Part shown: positions 8,090 to 16,000 of the stretch, piece after piece
Numbering within the stretch: the first letter of the stretch is position 1
Layout: each line of letters starts with the position of its first letter
Origin: Kiritimatiellia bacterium
Lineage (GTDB): Bacteria; Verrucomicrobiota; Kiritimatiellia; RFP12; UBA1067
Length of the DNA: 22,229 nucleotides
Direction of reading: 5' to 3'
Assembly: GCA_016296065.1 (NCBI GenBank)
Contig: JAEDKA010000061.1
Location: 1-22,229 of the forward strand
Notes under the pieces: model-generated
Databases searched by the model: none
What the model saw: the letters and a program-made list of their open reading frames with translations, nothing else
Told to the model about the DNA's origin: nothing
Program-made: the position numbers and the translations under genes

Positions 8090-8911
8090 TCAGAACACGC
8101 GGTTGTCTATCAGGCGTGTTTTGCCGCAGTAGACCGCAACAAGCACGCAGACCCCCTTCTCGATCTTCCTGCGCGGCTCGAGCGTCTCGGCGTCGACGCA
8201 TTCCACGTAGTCAACCTTGAGTCCGGCCTTCTCGAGCGAGCGCGCAAGCGACGACAGGCGTGCGCCAGGCTTGAGCGCCTTGAGTCCGCGGGAAATCGCG
8301 AGCGCCTTCCCGTGTTCCTCGGGGGAGAGGTACGCATTGCGCGACGAGCGGGCGAGTCCGTCCGCCTCGCGCACAATGGGCGCGACGACGACCTTGAGGT
8401 CGAAGTTGAGGTCGCGGACCATTCGCCTGATGACCTGCGCCTGCTGGTAGTCCTTCTGTCCGAAGACGGCGAAATCGGGATGGGCGAGGTTGAACAGCTT
8501 GGCGACGACTGTGCAGACTCCGCGGAAGTGGCCCGGACGGCGCGCGCCGCAGAGGCCCTTCGACAGATCCTCCTCGTTGACGTAGACAGAGTGGCGATCG
8601 AGGTACATGTTCGCCGGCGTCGGGAAGAATACGGCCGTAGCGCCCTCTGCGGCGCACTTCGCGAGGTCCGACTTCTCGTCGCGCGGATACTTCTCGTAGT
8701 CCTCGTTCGGCCCGAACTGCACCGGGTTCACGAAGACGCTAACGACGATTTCGTCCGCGCCGCGCTTCTTCGCCGCGCGTATGAGCGACATATGCCCGTC
8801 ATGCAATGCGCCCATGGTTGGGACGAGCGCTATCTTCGCGCCTGCGAGCTTGCGCTCGCGGCACCATTTCTGTAGTTTTGCCGGATCTTTGAACACCTTA
8901 ACGCTATTCAC
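8090..8911 (-). CDS. panC: Pantothenate synthetase (pantoate-beta-alanine ligase)
   Basis: This enzyme joins pantoate and beta-alanine with ATP, giving pantothenate for coenzyme A. The 273-residue protein shows the class-I-tRNA-synthetase-like nucleotidyl fold: PTMGALHDGH (31-40, the HIGH-type motif), FVNPVQFGPNEDY, GARRPGHFRGV, FGQKDYQQ and the pantoate/ATP segment READGLARSSRNAYLS. Length is normal for the family. The start is GTG at 8911, set by AAGGAGG 8 nt upstream. It has its own promoter at 8938-8946, and no panB or panD is nearby. Confidence 0.96.
   Translation of the reverse strand: MNSVKVFKDPAKLQKWCRERKLAGAKIALVPTMGALHDGHMSLIRAAKKRGADEIVVSVFVNPVQFGPNEDYEKYPRDEKSDLAKCAAEGATAVFFPTPANMYLDRHSVYVNEEDLSKGLCGARRPGHFRGVCTVVAKLFNLAHPDFAVFGQKDYQQAQVIRRMVRDLNFDLKVVVAPIVREADGLARSSRNAYLSPEEHGKALAISRGLKALKPGARLSSLARSLEKAGLKVDYVECVDAETLEPRRKIEKGVCVLVAVYCGKTRLIDNRVF
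8094..8122 (+). terminator. Possible intrinsic terminator of tRNA-Glu inside the 3' end of panC
   Basis: AACACGC (8094-8100) pairs with GCGTGTT (8114-8120) across a 13-nt loop and is followed by further Ts. It starts 17 nt after the tRNA CCA end and overlaps the last codons of panC on the other strand. The loop is long and the U-run short, so this is a weak call. Confidence 0.3.
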
Positions 8912-8937
8912 GATTATATCCTCCTTGATGTCGACAT

Positions 8938-8946
8938 ATTATACCA
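8938..8946 (-). promoter_or_regulatory. Extended -10 promoter for panC
   Basis: The minus strand reads TTTGGTATAAT, a perfect TATAAT with TGG in front, and a weak TTGCGG -35 about 16 nt upstream. A 7-bp inverted repeat (AGGCAAA 8970-8976 and TTTGCCT 8991-8997, 14-nt loop) lies farther upstream, after the DUF554 gene, and may act as its weak terminator. Confidence 0.6.
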
Positions 8947-9020
8947 AATTGACAGCATGCCGCAAAGGGAGGCAAATTGCAATATCTCAGTTTGCCTTCA
9001 GAATATCCCCATAATTCCGT

Positions 9021-9752
9021 TCACAACCCGCCTTTGACGAGCGTCCACACAATGGCGACGGCCAGCGACGGCAGCAGATTCGCCACGCGGATCTTCTTTT
9101 CGCGCCAGAGGATGTTCCATCCGACGCAGAATATGAGCACTCCCCCCGTCAAGGAAATGGCGTCAAGCGCGTCCGTCGTCATCACCGGGCGGAGAGGATA
9201 TGCCGCGAGGGTGATGCCCCCTTGATAGAGCAGGATCGGAATAGCCGAGAATACGACACCCTTTCCGAGCGAAGCCGTGAGCGCAATGGTGAAAATGCCA
9301 TCCATTACGGACTTCAGGTAGAGTAGCGATGGGTCTCCCCTAAGCCCGTCCTCCAGTGCACCGAGTATCGCCATCGCCCCGATGCAGTATGTCAGGGATG
9401 CTGTAACGAAACCGTCAAGGAACGAGCCGTCGTTCTCGTTGCGCGAAACACGGCGAAGCCATACCCCGAAGTGTTCGAGCTTGCCGTCGATGTCTATGAT
9501 CTCCCCGGCTACCGCGCCAATCGCAAGCGACATCACGAGCATAAGCGCGCCGCGACACTCCACGGCACCGCCATCGCCGACCGACAGCATCTTGGAGAAT
9601 GTCGCACTCGCACCGACGAACAGAGTGCCGACGGCCATTCCGGAAACAAGTGTCGCCCTTGCACGCTCGCTGATCGTCTTGCCCGCGACTAGCCCTACGC
9701 ATCCTCCCACGACTATGGCTGCGGCGTTGACTATGGAACCCAATCCGATCAT
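9021..9752 (-). CDS. DUF554 family integral membrane protein
   Basis: This is a 243-residue inner-membrane protein of the YdfK/YqgA type, with about seven hydrophobic segments. It starts with the typical GLGSIVNAAAIVVGGCVGLVAG and contains the conserved FLDGFVTASLTYCIGAMAI region and the glycine-rich middle typical of DUF554. The function of the family is not established. ATG 9752 is preferred because GGAG lies 10 nt upstream; ATG 9761 directly abuts that site, and the longer frame overlaps the preceding gene. It follows the pyridoxamine-oxidase-fold gene by 22 nt and is likely in the same transcript. Confidence 0.85.
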   Translation of the reverse strand: MIGLGSIVNAAAIVVGGCVGLVAGKTISERARATLVSGMAVGTLFVGASATFSKMLSVGDGGAVECRGALMLVMSLAIGAVAGEIIDIDGKLEHFGVWLRRVSRNENDGSFLDGFVTASLTYCIGAMAILGALEDGLRGDPSLLYLKSVMDGIFTIALTASLGKGVVFSAIPILLYQGGITLAAYPLRPVMTTDALDAISLTGGVLIFCVGWNILWREKKIRVANLLPSLAVAIVWTLVKGGL

Positions 9753-9774
9753 TGTCAACATTCTCCGTTCATCA

Positions 9775-10245
9775 TCATGCCTCGTGAACACGTTTGCCCG
9801 TGATGTGTTCCGGGACGAGGGCGAAGACCTTGACTAAAGCGCCGAAGTTCTTTATCTCGTCCTCGATGTACTTCTCGTTCTGCGTGAACCGGCGCGATAG
9901 GCGGCGGCATATTTCTATCACCTCCGCCTGGTCGTCGATGAACTCCACTCTTCCGAACACGACCACGCTCTTGAACGTGTACGCCCAGCCGCCATCGTCC
10001 TTCACGCCTTCGTCAATTACGGTGAACGAGGCGCGAGGGTCTTTGCGCAGGGCGTCTATTTTGTGTCCCGCCTTGCCGCCATGGAAGTATATCTTCCCGT
10101 CTTCGTAGTGAGGATTGATGTAGATTCCGTACGGCCAGCCATCGTCGCCGATCACCGAGAGGACTCCACGCTTGGCGTTCTTCAGGACTTTCAGGGCTTC
10201 GTCTTCGGAGAGCTGCTGTTTGATTCTTCGCATCTGTCTGAACAT
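9775..10245 (-). CDS. Pyridoxamine 5'-phosphate oxidase-fold flavin-binding protein (NimA-like)
   Basis: This 156-residue cytoplasmic protein belongs to the split-barrel flavin-binding superfamily. Diagnostic stretches are RGVLSVIGDDGWPYGIYINPHYEDGKIYFH near residues 26-55, followed by GHKIDALRKDPRASFTVID, which forms the FMN-facing strand-turn region. Homologues bind FMN or F420 and include 5-nitroimidazole reductases (NimA), but many have unknown substrates. A ribosome site AAAGG lies about 10 nt before ATG 10245. It sits in a run of flavin-related genes (9775-12960), directly after the NUDIX/SMR chimera. Confidence 0.85.
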   Translation of the reverse strand: MFRQMRRIKQQLSEDEALKVLKNAKRGVLSVIGDDGWPYGIYINPHYEDGKIYFHGGKAGHKIDALRKDPRASFTVIDEGVKDDGGWAYTFKSVVVFGRVEFIDDQAEVIEICRRLSRRFTQNEKYIEDEIKNFGALVKVFALVPEHITGKRVHEA

Positions 10246-10260
10246 GTCGTTGCAACCTTT

Positions 10261-10428
10261 CTACTTTGCGGTGAGTTTGTGACCTACGATTCCCGCAACG
10301 ATGAGCGCGACGGAGGCGATGCGCAAGGCGGAGGCGGATTCGCCGAATGCGATGATGCCCACCACACTAATGATCTTCCCCGTGTACTTGCGCTCGGTCG
10401 CGAGCGTATTTTCAGTCAGGCCTGTCAT
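10261..10428 (-). pseudogene. Chimeric remnant: NUDIX hydrolase N-terminus joined to SMR transporter C-terminus
   Basis: This is a 55-codon ORF with a good ribosome site (GAGG, 9 nt before ATG 10428). Residues 1-22 (including LTENTLATERKYTGKIISV) match the start of ADP-ribose pyrophosphatase-type NUDIX proteins (pattern: ...TL.TE..Y.GKII.V). From residue 23 it switches to VGIIAFGESASALRIASV and then ALIVAGIVGHKL, which is the last transmembrane helix and C-terminus of an EmrE/SugE-like small multidrug resistance protein. Neither protein could work: the NUDIX box and the first three SMR helices are absent. The simplest reading is an in-frame deletion that fused two neighbouring genes. The family assignments are from memory of consensus sequences. 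Confidence 0.6.
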
Positions 10429-10439
10429 TTCGACATTCC

Positions 10440-10997
10440 TCACATCAGTTCCTTGCCGCACGAAAACGCCTTGGCGACGGTCATACCCATAAGGCGATAG
10501 ACGTGCTGGCAGGTGTCGAAGCAGACGGGCTTCATCTTCTCCGCGTCGGGCTTGCCGTCCGTCATCGCGGACTCCTCCACCGCGCAATTGACGATCTTGC
10601 CGACGACGTTGCAGTTCTCCTCGTTCATCGAGACGAGTTCGCATTCGAGGACGAGCGGCAGTTCGTTGACGACGGGCGCATCCACGAACGCGCTCTTCGT
10701 CACGGTGAAGCCGCTCTTCGCCACCTTGTCGGGCGTCTTGTTGCCGCTCGCTATGCCGAGGTAGTCGCAGGCCTTCACGGCGTCGGCCGTGCCGAACGCG
10801 ACGGTAAACGCCTTGCGCGCGGCGATGTTCGCCCACGTCTTGTGTCCGGTGTCGATGCAGATCGTGATCTCGTCCTCGAGCGTGATCCCGCCCCACGCGG
10901 CGTTCATCACGTTGGGCGTGCCGTCCACGCCATACGTGCCGATCATCAAAACCGGCATCGGGAACATCCAGTTCTTCTTTCCAAGGTTCGTTTTCAT
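10440..10997 (-). CDS. Flavin reductase-like domain protein
   Basis: This 185-residue protein of the flavin reductase-like (split-barrel, FMN-binding) family begins with a characteristic KKNWMFPMPVLMIGTYG and continues NVMNAAWGGITLEDE and ICIDTGHKTWANI, the loops that hold the flavin phosphate and ring. Family members reduce flavins with NAD(P)H or act as FMN-binding electron carriers; the partner is unknown. The C-terminal part has Cys residues at CFDTC and SCGKE. ATG 10997 is supported by GAAAGGG about 8 nt upstream. A 12-nt gap separates it from the NUDIX/SMR remnant. Confidence 0.88.
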   Translation of the reverse strand: MKTNLGKKNWMFPMPVLMIGTYGVDGTPNVMNAAWGGITLEDEITICIDTGHKTWANIAARKAFTVAFGTADAVKACDYLGIASGNKTPDKVAKSGFTVTKSAFVDAPVVNELPLVLECELVSMNEENCNVVGKIVNCAVEESAMTDGKPDAEKMKPVCFDTCQHVYRLMGMTVAKAFSCGKELM

Positions 10998-11025
10998 GTT
11001 TTTGCCCTTTCTTTATGTTGTCTCA

Positions 11026-11049
11026 CGCGGAGTCGCGGAGGCACAGAAT
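11026..11049. repeat. Degenerate tandem octamers upstream of the flavin reductase gene
   Basis: On the plus strand three consecutive 8-nt units, CGCGGAGT, CGCGGAGG and CACAGAAT, fill the short gap between trmL and the flavin reductase gene. The first two differ at one base, the third is diverged. It resembles short G-rich tandem units seen in intergenic DNA of many bacteria, recalled from memory. Confidence 0.45.
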
Positions 11050-11061
11050 TTATCTTAGTTG

Positions 11062-11526
11062 TTATGTTCCTGACAGTTGCCTGTAGCACTCGTACGCGGC
11101 GATGGAGACAGCGTTTGCAAGGTTGATGCTTCGCGCATGTTCGCCGGGCATGGGGATCTTGAATAGCGATTCTTTGTAGCGGTCGTAGAAGTCCTTTGGC
11201 AGTCCTGACGACTCATTCCCGAACACAAGCGCGTCGCCTTCGGAAAAACGGCACTCGTATAGTGACTTCTCTCCGTGCGTCGAGAGAAAGAAGAGTCGTT
11301 TGGGCTTTGCCGCCGCAAGATACTCATCCCAAGTATCGTGAAGCGCGACGTCGAGATGCGGCCAGTAGTCGAGACCTGCGCGGGCGACGTAGCGGTCGTC
11401 GAGGGCGAAGCCGAGGGGTCTTACTAGATGAAGCGGCACGCCCAGCCCCACGCAGAGCCGGCCTATCGCCCCCGTGTTGTGCGGGATTTCAGGGCGAAGA
11501 AGTACGATTGAAAAGCTATGCTTCAT
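11062..11526 (-). CDS. trmL: tRNA (cytidine(34)-2'-O)-methyltransferase
   Basis: SPOUT-class enzyme that 2'-O-methylates the wobble base of certain tRNA-Leu species. The 154-residue length and all three SPOUT motifs match: RPEIPHNTGAIGRLC at the N-terminus, FGNESSGLP in the middle, and IPMPGEHARSINLANAVSIAAYE at the C-terminus, which forms the trefoil knot that binds S-adenosylmethionine. Its ATG overlaps the flavodoxin stop codon as ATGA (11523-11526), so translation is probably coupled to that gene. Confidence 0.93.
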   Translation of the reverse strand: MKHSFSIVLLRPEIPHNTGAIGRLCVGLGVPLHLVRPLGFALDDRYVARAGLDYWPHLDVALHDTWDEYLAAAKPKRLFFLSTHGEKSLYECRFSEGDALVFGNESSGLPKDFYDRYKESLFKIPMPGEHARSINLANAVSIAAYECYRQLSGT

Positions 11527-12227
11527 TCATTCATCGAACAACTGCCAGGGCATTCCATGCATTCCGCGCCTCCCGTTGTCGCGAAAGCGGCTGTCGCGGC
11601 GAAAGTGGCGTTGAGCCAATTGACGACGTCGTCTTCCGTGTGGTGCGAGGTGACTCCGGTTCCGAGGCGGCGCTCTATCTGGTTCGAGCCGCGAATCGTG
11701 AGTCCATCCTTGACTGTCGCGTCAGGACATGCCTTGCGCACGTCCACGAAGTAGCGTCCCGCGCCTCCGCCGCCGTGCGTACAGAACGGCACGACCGTCT
11801 TGCCCGCGAGCGAATGCGCCTTGAAGAATTCCGCGACCGGCGGCGCGTAGGTTCCGTACCAGATCGGGGAACCGATGAACACCACGTCGTATCCATCAAG
11901 CGAGGGAACGGCCCGTATCGCACGCGTTCCGCCGTTCTGCATGTCCTTTTGCGCCGCCTTGAGAGTGTCGCCGTAGGCATCCGGATACGCCTCGACAGCC
12001 TCTATCGGGACAAGCTCGCCGCCCGTGTGCTTTGCGATCCATTTTGCAACCGTCGCCGTGTTGCCGACCTTGGACTGAGAATAGTAGACGACCGCGACCC
12101 TGCCCGGCACCTTCGCCGTTAGCGGAACCCTCGCCTCCGTGGAGCGACATGCGAACAACTTGCAGCCTACGACCGACGCGATGGCGACTACTGCTGCGAT
12201 TCCGGCAACGATTCCAATCATTTTCAT
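11523..12227 (-). CDS. Membrane-anchored or lipoprotein flavodoxin with Cys-rich tail
   Basis: This 234-residue protein has an N-terminal hydrophobic segment (residues 1-21) ending in VVGC (Cys22), which fits a lipobox, so it is probably exported and lipid-anchored or held by a single helix. The flavodoxin domain follows: VVYYSQSKVGNTATVA (FMN phosphate loop), a middle segment FIGSPIWYGTYAPP (isoalloxazine loop) and FCTHGGGGAGR. The extreme C-terminus carries CMECPGSC, an unusual cysteine cluster. Flavodoxins carry one or two electrons on FMN; an extracytoplasmic flavodoxin must take electrons across the membrane from another component, which is not identified here. ATG 12227 has AAAAGGAC close upstream. 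It is coupled to trmL by a 4-nt overlap. Confidence 0.85.
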   Translation of the reverse strand: MKMIGIVAGIAAVVAIASVVGCKLFACRSTEARVPLTAKVPGRVAVVYYSQSKVGNTATVAKWIAKHTGGELVPIEAVEAYPDAYGDTLKAAQKDMQNGGTRAIRAVPSLDGYDVVFIGSPIWYGTYAPPVAEFFKAHSLAGKTVVPFCTHGGGGAGRYFVDVRKACPDATVKDGLTIRGSNQIERRLGTGVTSHHTEDDVVNWLNATFAATAAFATTGGAECMECPGSCSMNE

Positions 12228-12287
12228 TTAAGTCCTTTTTTCGGGTTGAATTATCTCGCAATCTCTACGCTTCCACCATGTGCATGC

Positions 12288-12316
12288 ATTATAGTATAAT
12301 TCTCCGCGTCGCGCAA
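12288..12316 (-). promoter_or_regulatory. Promoter for the flavodoxin-trmL transcript
   Basis: On the minus strand TTGCGC (12316-12311), a 17-nt spacer and TATAAT (12293-12288) form a good sigma-70-type promoter, about 55 nt before the flavodoxin ATG. The -10 overlaps a mirror-image -10 on the plus strand: ATTATAGTATAAT (12288-12300) is a perfect palindrome. Confidence 0.6.
12295..12300 (+). promoter_or_regulatory. Plus-strand -10 box for the truncated N-terminal ORF
   Basis: TATAAT at 12295-12300 points rightwards, with no good -35. About 50 nt later comes AAGGA and ATG 12358. The surviving promoter plus ribosome site support that a plus-strand gene once began here. If active it would now produce RNA antisense to the flavoprotein gene. 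Confidence 0.4.
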
Positions 12317-12357
12317 GGGCAGGATTGGCCTGTCCAAACAAAGATAAGGAAGATAAA

Positions 12358-12417
12358 ATGAGAGCGAACATCGCAGACTACAACGCGGTTGTCGAGGCCG
12401 CTTCAAAATTCACGCGC
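12358..12417 (+). pseudogene. Truncated N-terminal fragment, possibly an NTF2/SnoaL-like (lumazine-binding type) protein
   Basis: ATG 12358 is preceded by AAGGA with a 7-nt spacing. The first 18-20 codons read MRANIADYNAVVEAASKF, which looks like the first helix of nuclear-transport-factor-2-like small proteins (pattern: ADY.AVVEA..KF). The homology then stops: from 12418 the frame runs through the antisense strand of the flavoprotein gene, staying open to 13017 only because of mirrored codon bias. The fragment therefore appears cut off at the flavoprotein's 3' end. Family assignment is tentative because only one helix remains. Confidence 0.4.
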
Positions 12418-12960
12418 TCAGAATTTCTCGACGAGCGCGGCGGACTGTTCACAACCGTCGGTTTTCCTGTATTCGTCAGGCGCGTGAAGGCCGGGGATGA
12501 GGACATGTCCGACATCCTCCATCCCGAGGATCGCACACGTTTTCTTGAACGAGAACACAAGGCCGTCCATTGCCGACGCATCAGGCTCGCCACAGCTCGC
12601 GATGAGCGCCGCCTTCTTTCCCTTCATGTTGAAGCCGCCAACGAGAAACGAGTAGAACCGGTCGAGCGTCGCCTTGATCTGCCACGGCCAGGAATACCAG
12701 TAGAGCGGCGTCGCCAGCGCGATGCCGTCCGCCTCCAGCACGGCCTTCGCGACCTGCGTGAAGTCGTCGTCGAAGACGCATGTGCGCCCCGCGACCTTTC
12801 CGCAGGCGTTACAGTTCCTGCACCCACCGACCTTCAATTTCGCTGCGTTGAATCGGACGATTTCGATTCCACTGGATTCGGCCGCCGCCTGGAAGGCGTC
12901 GGCCATTCCCTCTGTCGCGCCTTTACGCGGACTGCCGGTGATGATGACGATTTTCTTCAT
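12418..12960 (-). CDS. NADPH-dependent FMN reductase / iron-sulfur flavoprotein-like oxidoreductase
   Basis: This is a 180-residue flavodoxin-fold protein. The N-terminus IVIITGSPRKGATEGMA is the FMN-phosphate loop. A cysteine motif C47-x2-C50-x2-C53 with C61 (GGCRNCNACGK...TC) follows, as in the iron-sulfur flavoprotein and related families, where such cysteines hold a cluster or form a redox site. ATPLYWYSWPWQIKATLDRFY is the flavin-ring region. It likely moves electrons between NAD(P)H or ferredoxin and a quinone, disulfide or aromatic substrate; which one is unknown. ATG 12960 has AAGGA about 10 nt upstream. It lies 53 nt after the RND permease stop and may be cotranscribed with the pump. 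Confidence 0.88.
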   Translation of the reverse strand: MKKIVIITGSPRKGATEGMADAFQAAAESSGIEIVRFNAAKLKVGGCRNCNACGKVAGRTCVFDDDFTQVAKAVLEADGIALATPLYWYSWPWQIKATLDRFYSFLVGGFNMKGKKAALIASCGEPDASAMDGLVFSFKKTCAILGMEDVGHVLIPGLHAPDEYRKTDGCEQSAALVEKF

Positions 12961-13013
12961 GTCTGCATTTCCTTCTGGTCAAGTTTTATGCACAATGAAA
13001 GCGCACACATGCT

Positions 13014-16000
13014 CTAATTTTCCGCAGGTGGACGGGGCGGGCCCATGAAGAACTCGCTGATGCGCTGGAAGCAGACGTAGAGCGGCGGGACGAGGAGCAT
13101 GCCCGCCACCGTCGCGACAAGCATTCCCCAGAACGTCACCGTTCCGACCGAGACGCGCGCGCCCGCACCCGCACCCGTCGCGTAGAGGAGCGGCATCACG
13201 CCGATCACGAACGAGAGCGCGGTCATAAGCACGGCGCGGAAGCGCATCCTGAGCCCCGTCACGGACGCGCGGTATATCCCGACGCCCTCGTCGCGGCGCT
13301 GCTTGGCGAACTCGACCATCAGAATGGCCGTCTTCGCAGTGAGGCCGACGAGCATGAGAAGCCCGAGCTGGCAGTATATGTCCATCGCGTGCCCCGAAAG
13401 CTTCAGCGCGGCAAGTCCGCCGCCCACCGCCGTCGCGATCGAGAGGATCACCGAGACGGGAACGGTCCACGACTCGTACTGTGCGGCGAGGAAGAGGTAG
13501 GCCATCAGGAGGGAGAGTCCCAGCAGCCACACGATTGCGCCTTCGTTGCGTTTTTCCTGGTAGGACATGTCCTTCCACGCGAGCGCGTAGTCCTTGCCGA
13601 GCTCGTCGTCCTTCAGCTCCTCGCAGAGGCGCATCATCTCGCCGGAGCTGACCCCCGGAAGCGCCTGGCAGGTGAACGCGGCGGACGAGAACATGTTGAA
13701 CCTCTCCGCCTGACGCGAGCCGAGCGTCCACTCGAAGGTGCCGAGCGCGCTGATGGGGATCTGCGCGCCGTTCCTGCCGGTCACGTAGATGCGGTCGAGA
13801 GACGCCATCGTGGCGCGTCCCGACTTCTCGGCCTGTATCTTGACCTGGTATGTCTTCCCGAACTTGTTGAAGTCGTTGACGTAGAACGAGCCGAGCTGCG
13901 CCTGGAGCGTGTTGAAGACGTCCGAGACCGGTACGCCCATCGCCTCCGCCTTCGCGCGGTCCAGCCTGAACTCCACCATCGGCGTGGAACAGTCGAACGA
14001 CGTGAACGCGTACATCGCCTTCCCGCTCTGCATGATTCGTCCGACGAGCCTGTTCGCAGCCTCTGAAAGCTCGCGGAAGCCCTGGCCGGCGACGGCTTGG
14101 AGCGCGAACGTCACGCCGCCGGAGTCGCCAAGCCCCTGGATTGGCGGCGGAACGAGCGCGAGCACCTGCGCATCAGGGAACTGCGCTCCGACGGCCATGG
14201 CCTTCCCCTGGATCGACTTGATGTCGAGCCCAGGCGCGCGGCGCTTCGACCAGTCCTCGAGCTCCATGATGACCATTCCGACGTTCTCGCCCGTGCCGGA
14301 CGTCAGCGAGTGGTGCGGCACTTCGAGGATCGTCGCGACGCCGGGGATCTTTCCGAGCGCCGTGCCGACTTCGGCGAGCACCTTCTCGGTGCGGGCGAGC
14401 GACGCGCCCGGCGGAAGCGCCACCTCGGCGATCACCGTGCCCTTGTCCTCCTCGGGGAGGAATCCGCCCGGAACGCGCGTAAACACCCACACGTCAAACG
14501 CGACGATCGCGGCGAAGGCGATGAGCGTCAACCACATCCAACGGATGAGGAATCCCGAGACGCGCTCGTACACGCGTCGAAGCCAGCGGATGCCCCAGTC
14601 GAACGCCGCGAGCGGAGCGGTCACCACCTTCATGAAGCCAGTCGGCTCCTTCGGCTCCTTGAGGACGATCGCCGCGACGGCCGGCGAAAGCGTGAGCGCG
14701 CACACTGTCGAAAGACAGAGCGCCACGCACATCGTGACGGAGAACTGCAGGTAGATCGTGCCGACCATGCCTCCGGCGAACGCGATCGGCGCGTACACCG
14801 CGAGCACGACGAGCGTCGTCGCGATGAGCGCCCCCGTTATCTGCTTCATCGTGTCGAAGGCCGCCTGGAGCGGCTTCTTGCGCTCCTCGACGATCATGCG
14901 CACGCACGACTCCGTGACGCAGATCGCGTCGTCCACAACGGAGCCGATGACGAGGATGAGCGCGAACATCGTGAGCGTGTTTATCGACATGCCCGTCATG
15001 TGCATGAAGAGGAACGTGCCGACGAGCGAGACGGGGATCGCGACGGCGGGGATGATCGTCGCGCGCCAGCTTTGGAGAAAGAGCCACGTGATTACGACGA
15101 CGAGGACGAACGTAAGAAGGAGCGTCTCGACGATCTCCTTCATCGACGCGTTCACGAAGCGCGTCGTGTCGTAGGCGAACTCCCAGTGCATGCCGTCGGG
15201 CATCGTCTTCTCGATTTCCTCCATCGTCGCCTTGATGTTCCGCTGGATCTCGAGCGCGTTGCCGTGGTTGAGCTTGAAGATCGCGAGCGCTATGGACGGC
15301 TCGCCCTGGTAGCGTCCGACGCCCTCGTATGTCTCGGACCCCAGCTCGACGCGCGCGATGTCGCCGAGCCGCACCTGGCGGAGTCCGTCGGACGACGAGC
15401 GGACGACGATCTTCTCGTATTCGCCCGGCTCGGTAAGGCGTCCCTTCGCGTCCACCTTGAACTGCATGAGGTTGCCGGAATACTCAGTGCCGATCGCTCC
15501 GGTCGCAGCCTGGACGTTCTGGGATGCGATGGCGGACCGCACCTCGCCTGGCGAGACGCCCATGGAGCGCATCTTCTCGGGGTCGAGCCACACGCGCATC
15601 GAGTACTTCATCTCGCCGAAGATGACGGCCTGCCCCACGCCCTCTATGCGCTGGATGGCGTCGAGTATATGGATGTCGGTCCAGTTGGAGATGTCGAGCA
15701 GCGAATGGCGCGAAGACCTCACGGAGATCACGGAGAGGATGTCGGGCGAGCGCTTGACGACGATGAGTCCGTTCTGGACCACCTCGCTCGGAAGCGAATG
15801 CTCGGCAAGCTTGATCGCGTTGTTGACGTTGACGAGCGTCATGTCCTCGTCGGACCCCGGCTCGAACGTGACATTGAGCTCGTACGTCCCGTCGTTTCCA
15901 CACGTCGAGCTGTAGTAGATGAGGTTCTCTACGGAGTTGACCTGCGCCTCGATCGGCGCGGCGACGGTCTCGGCGATGGTCTGCGAGGACGCGCCGGGGT

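Noticed and set aside
12325..13017. Plus-strand open frame of 230 codons taken as a whole protein
   Set aside because: Only the first 20 codons from 12358 look like protein; the rest is antisense to the flavoprotein gene.
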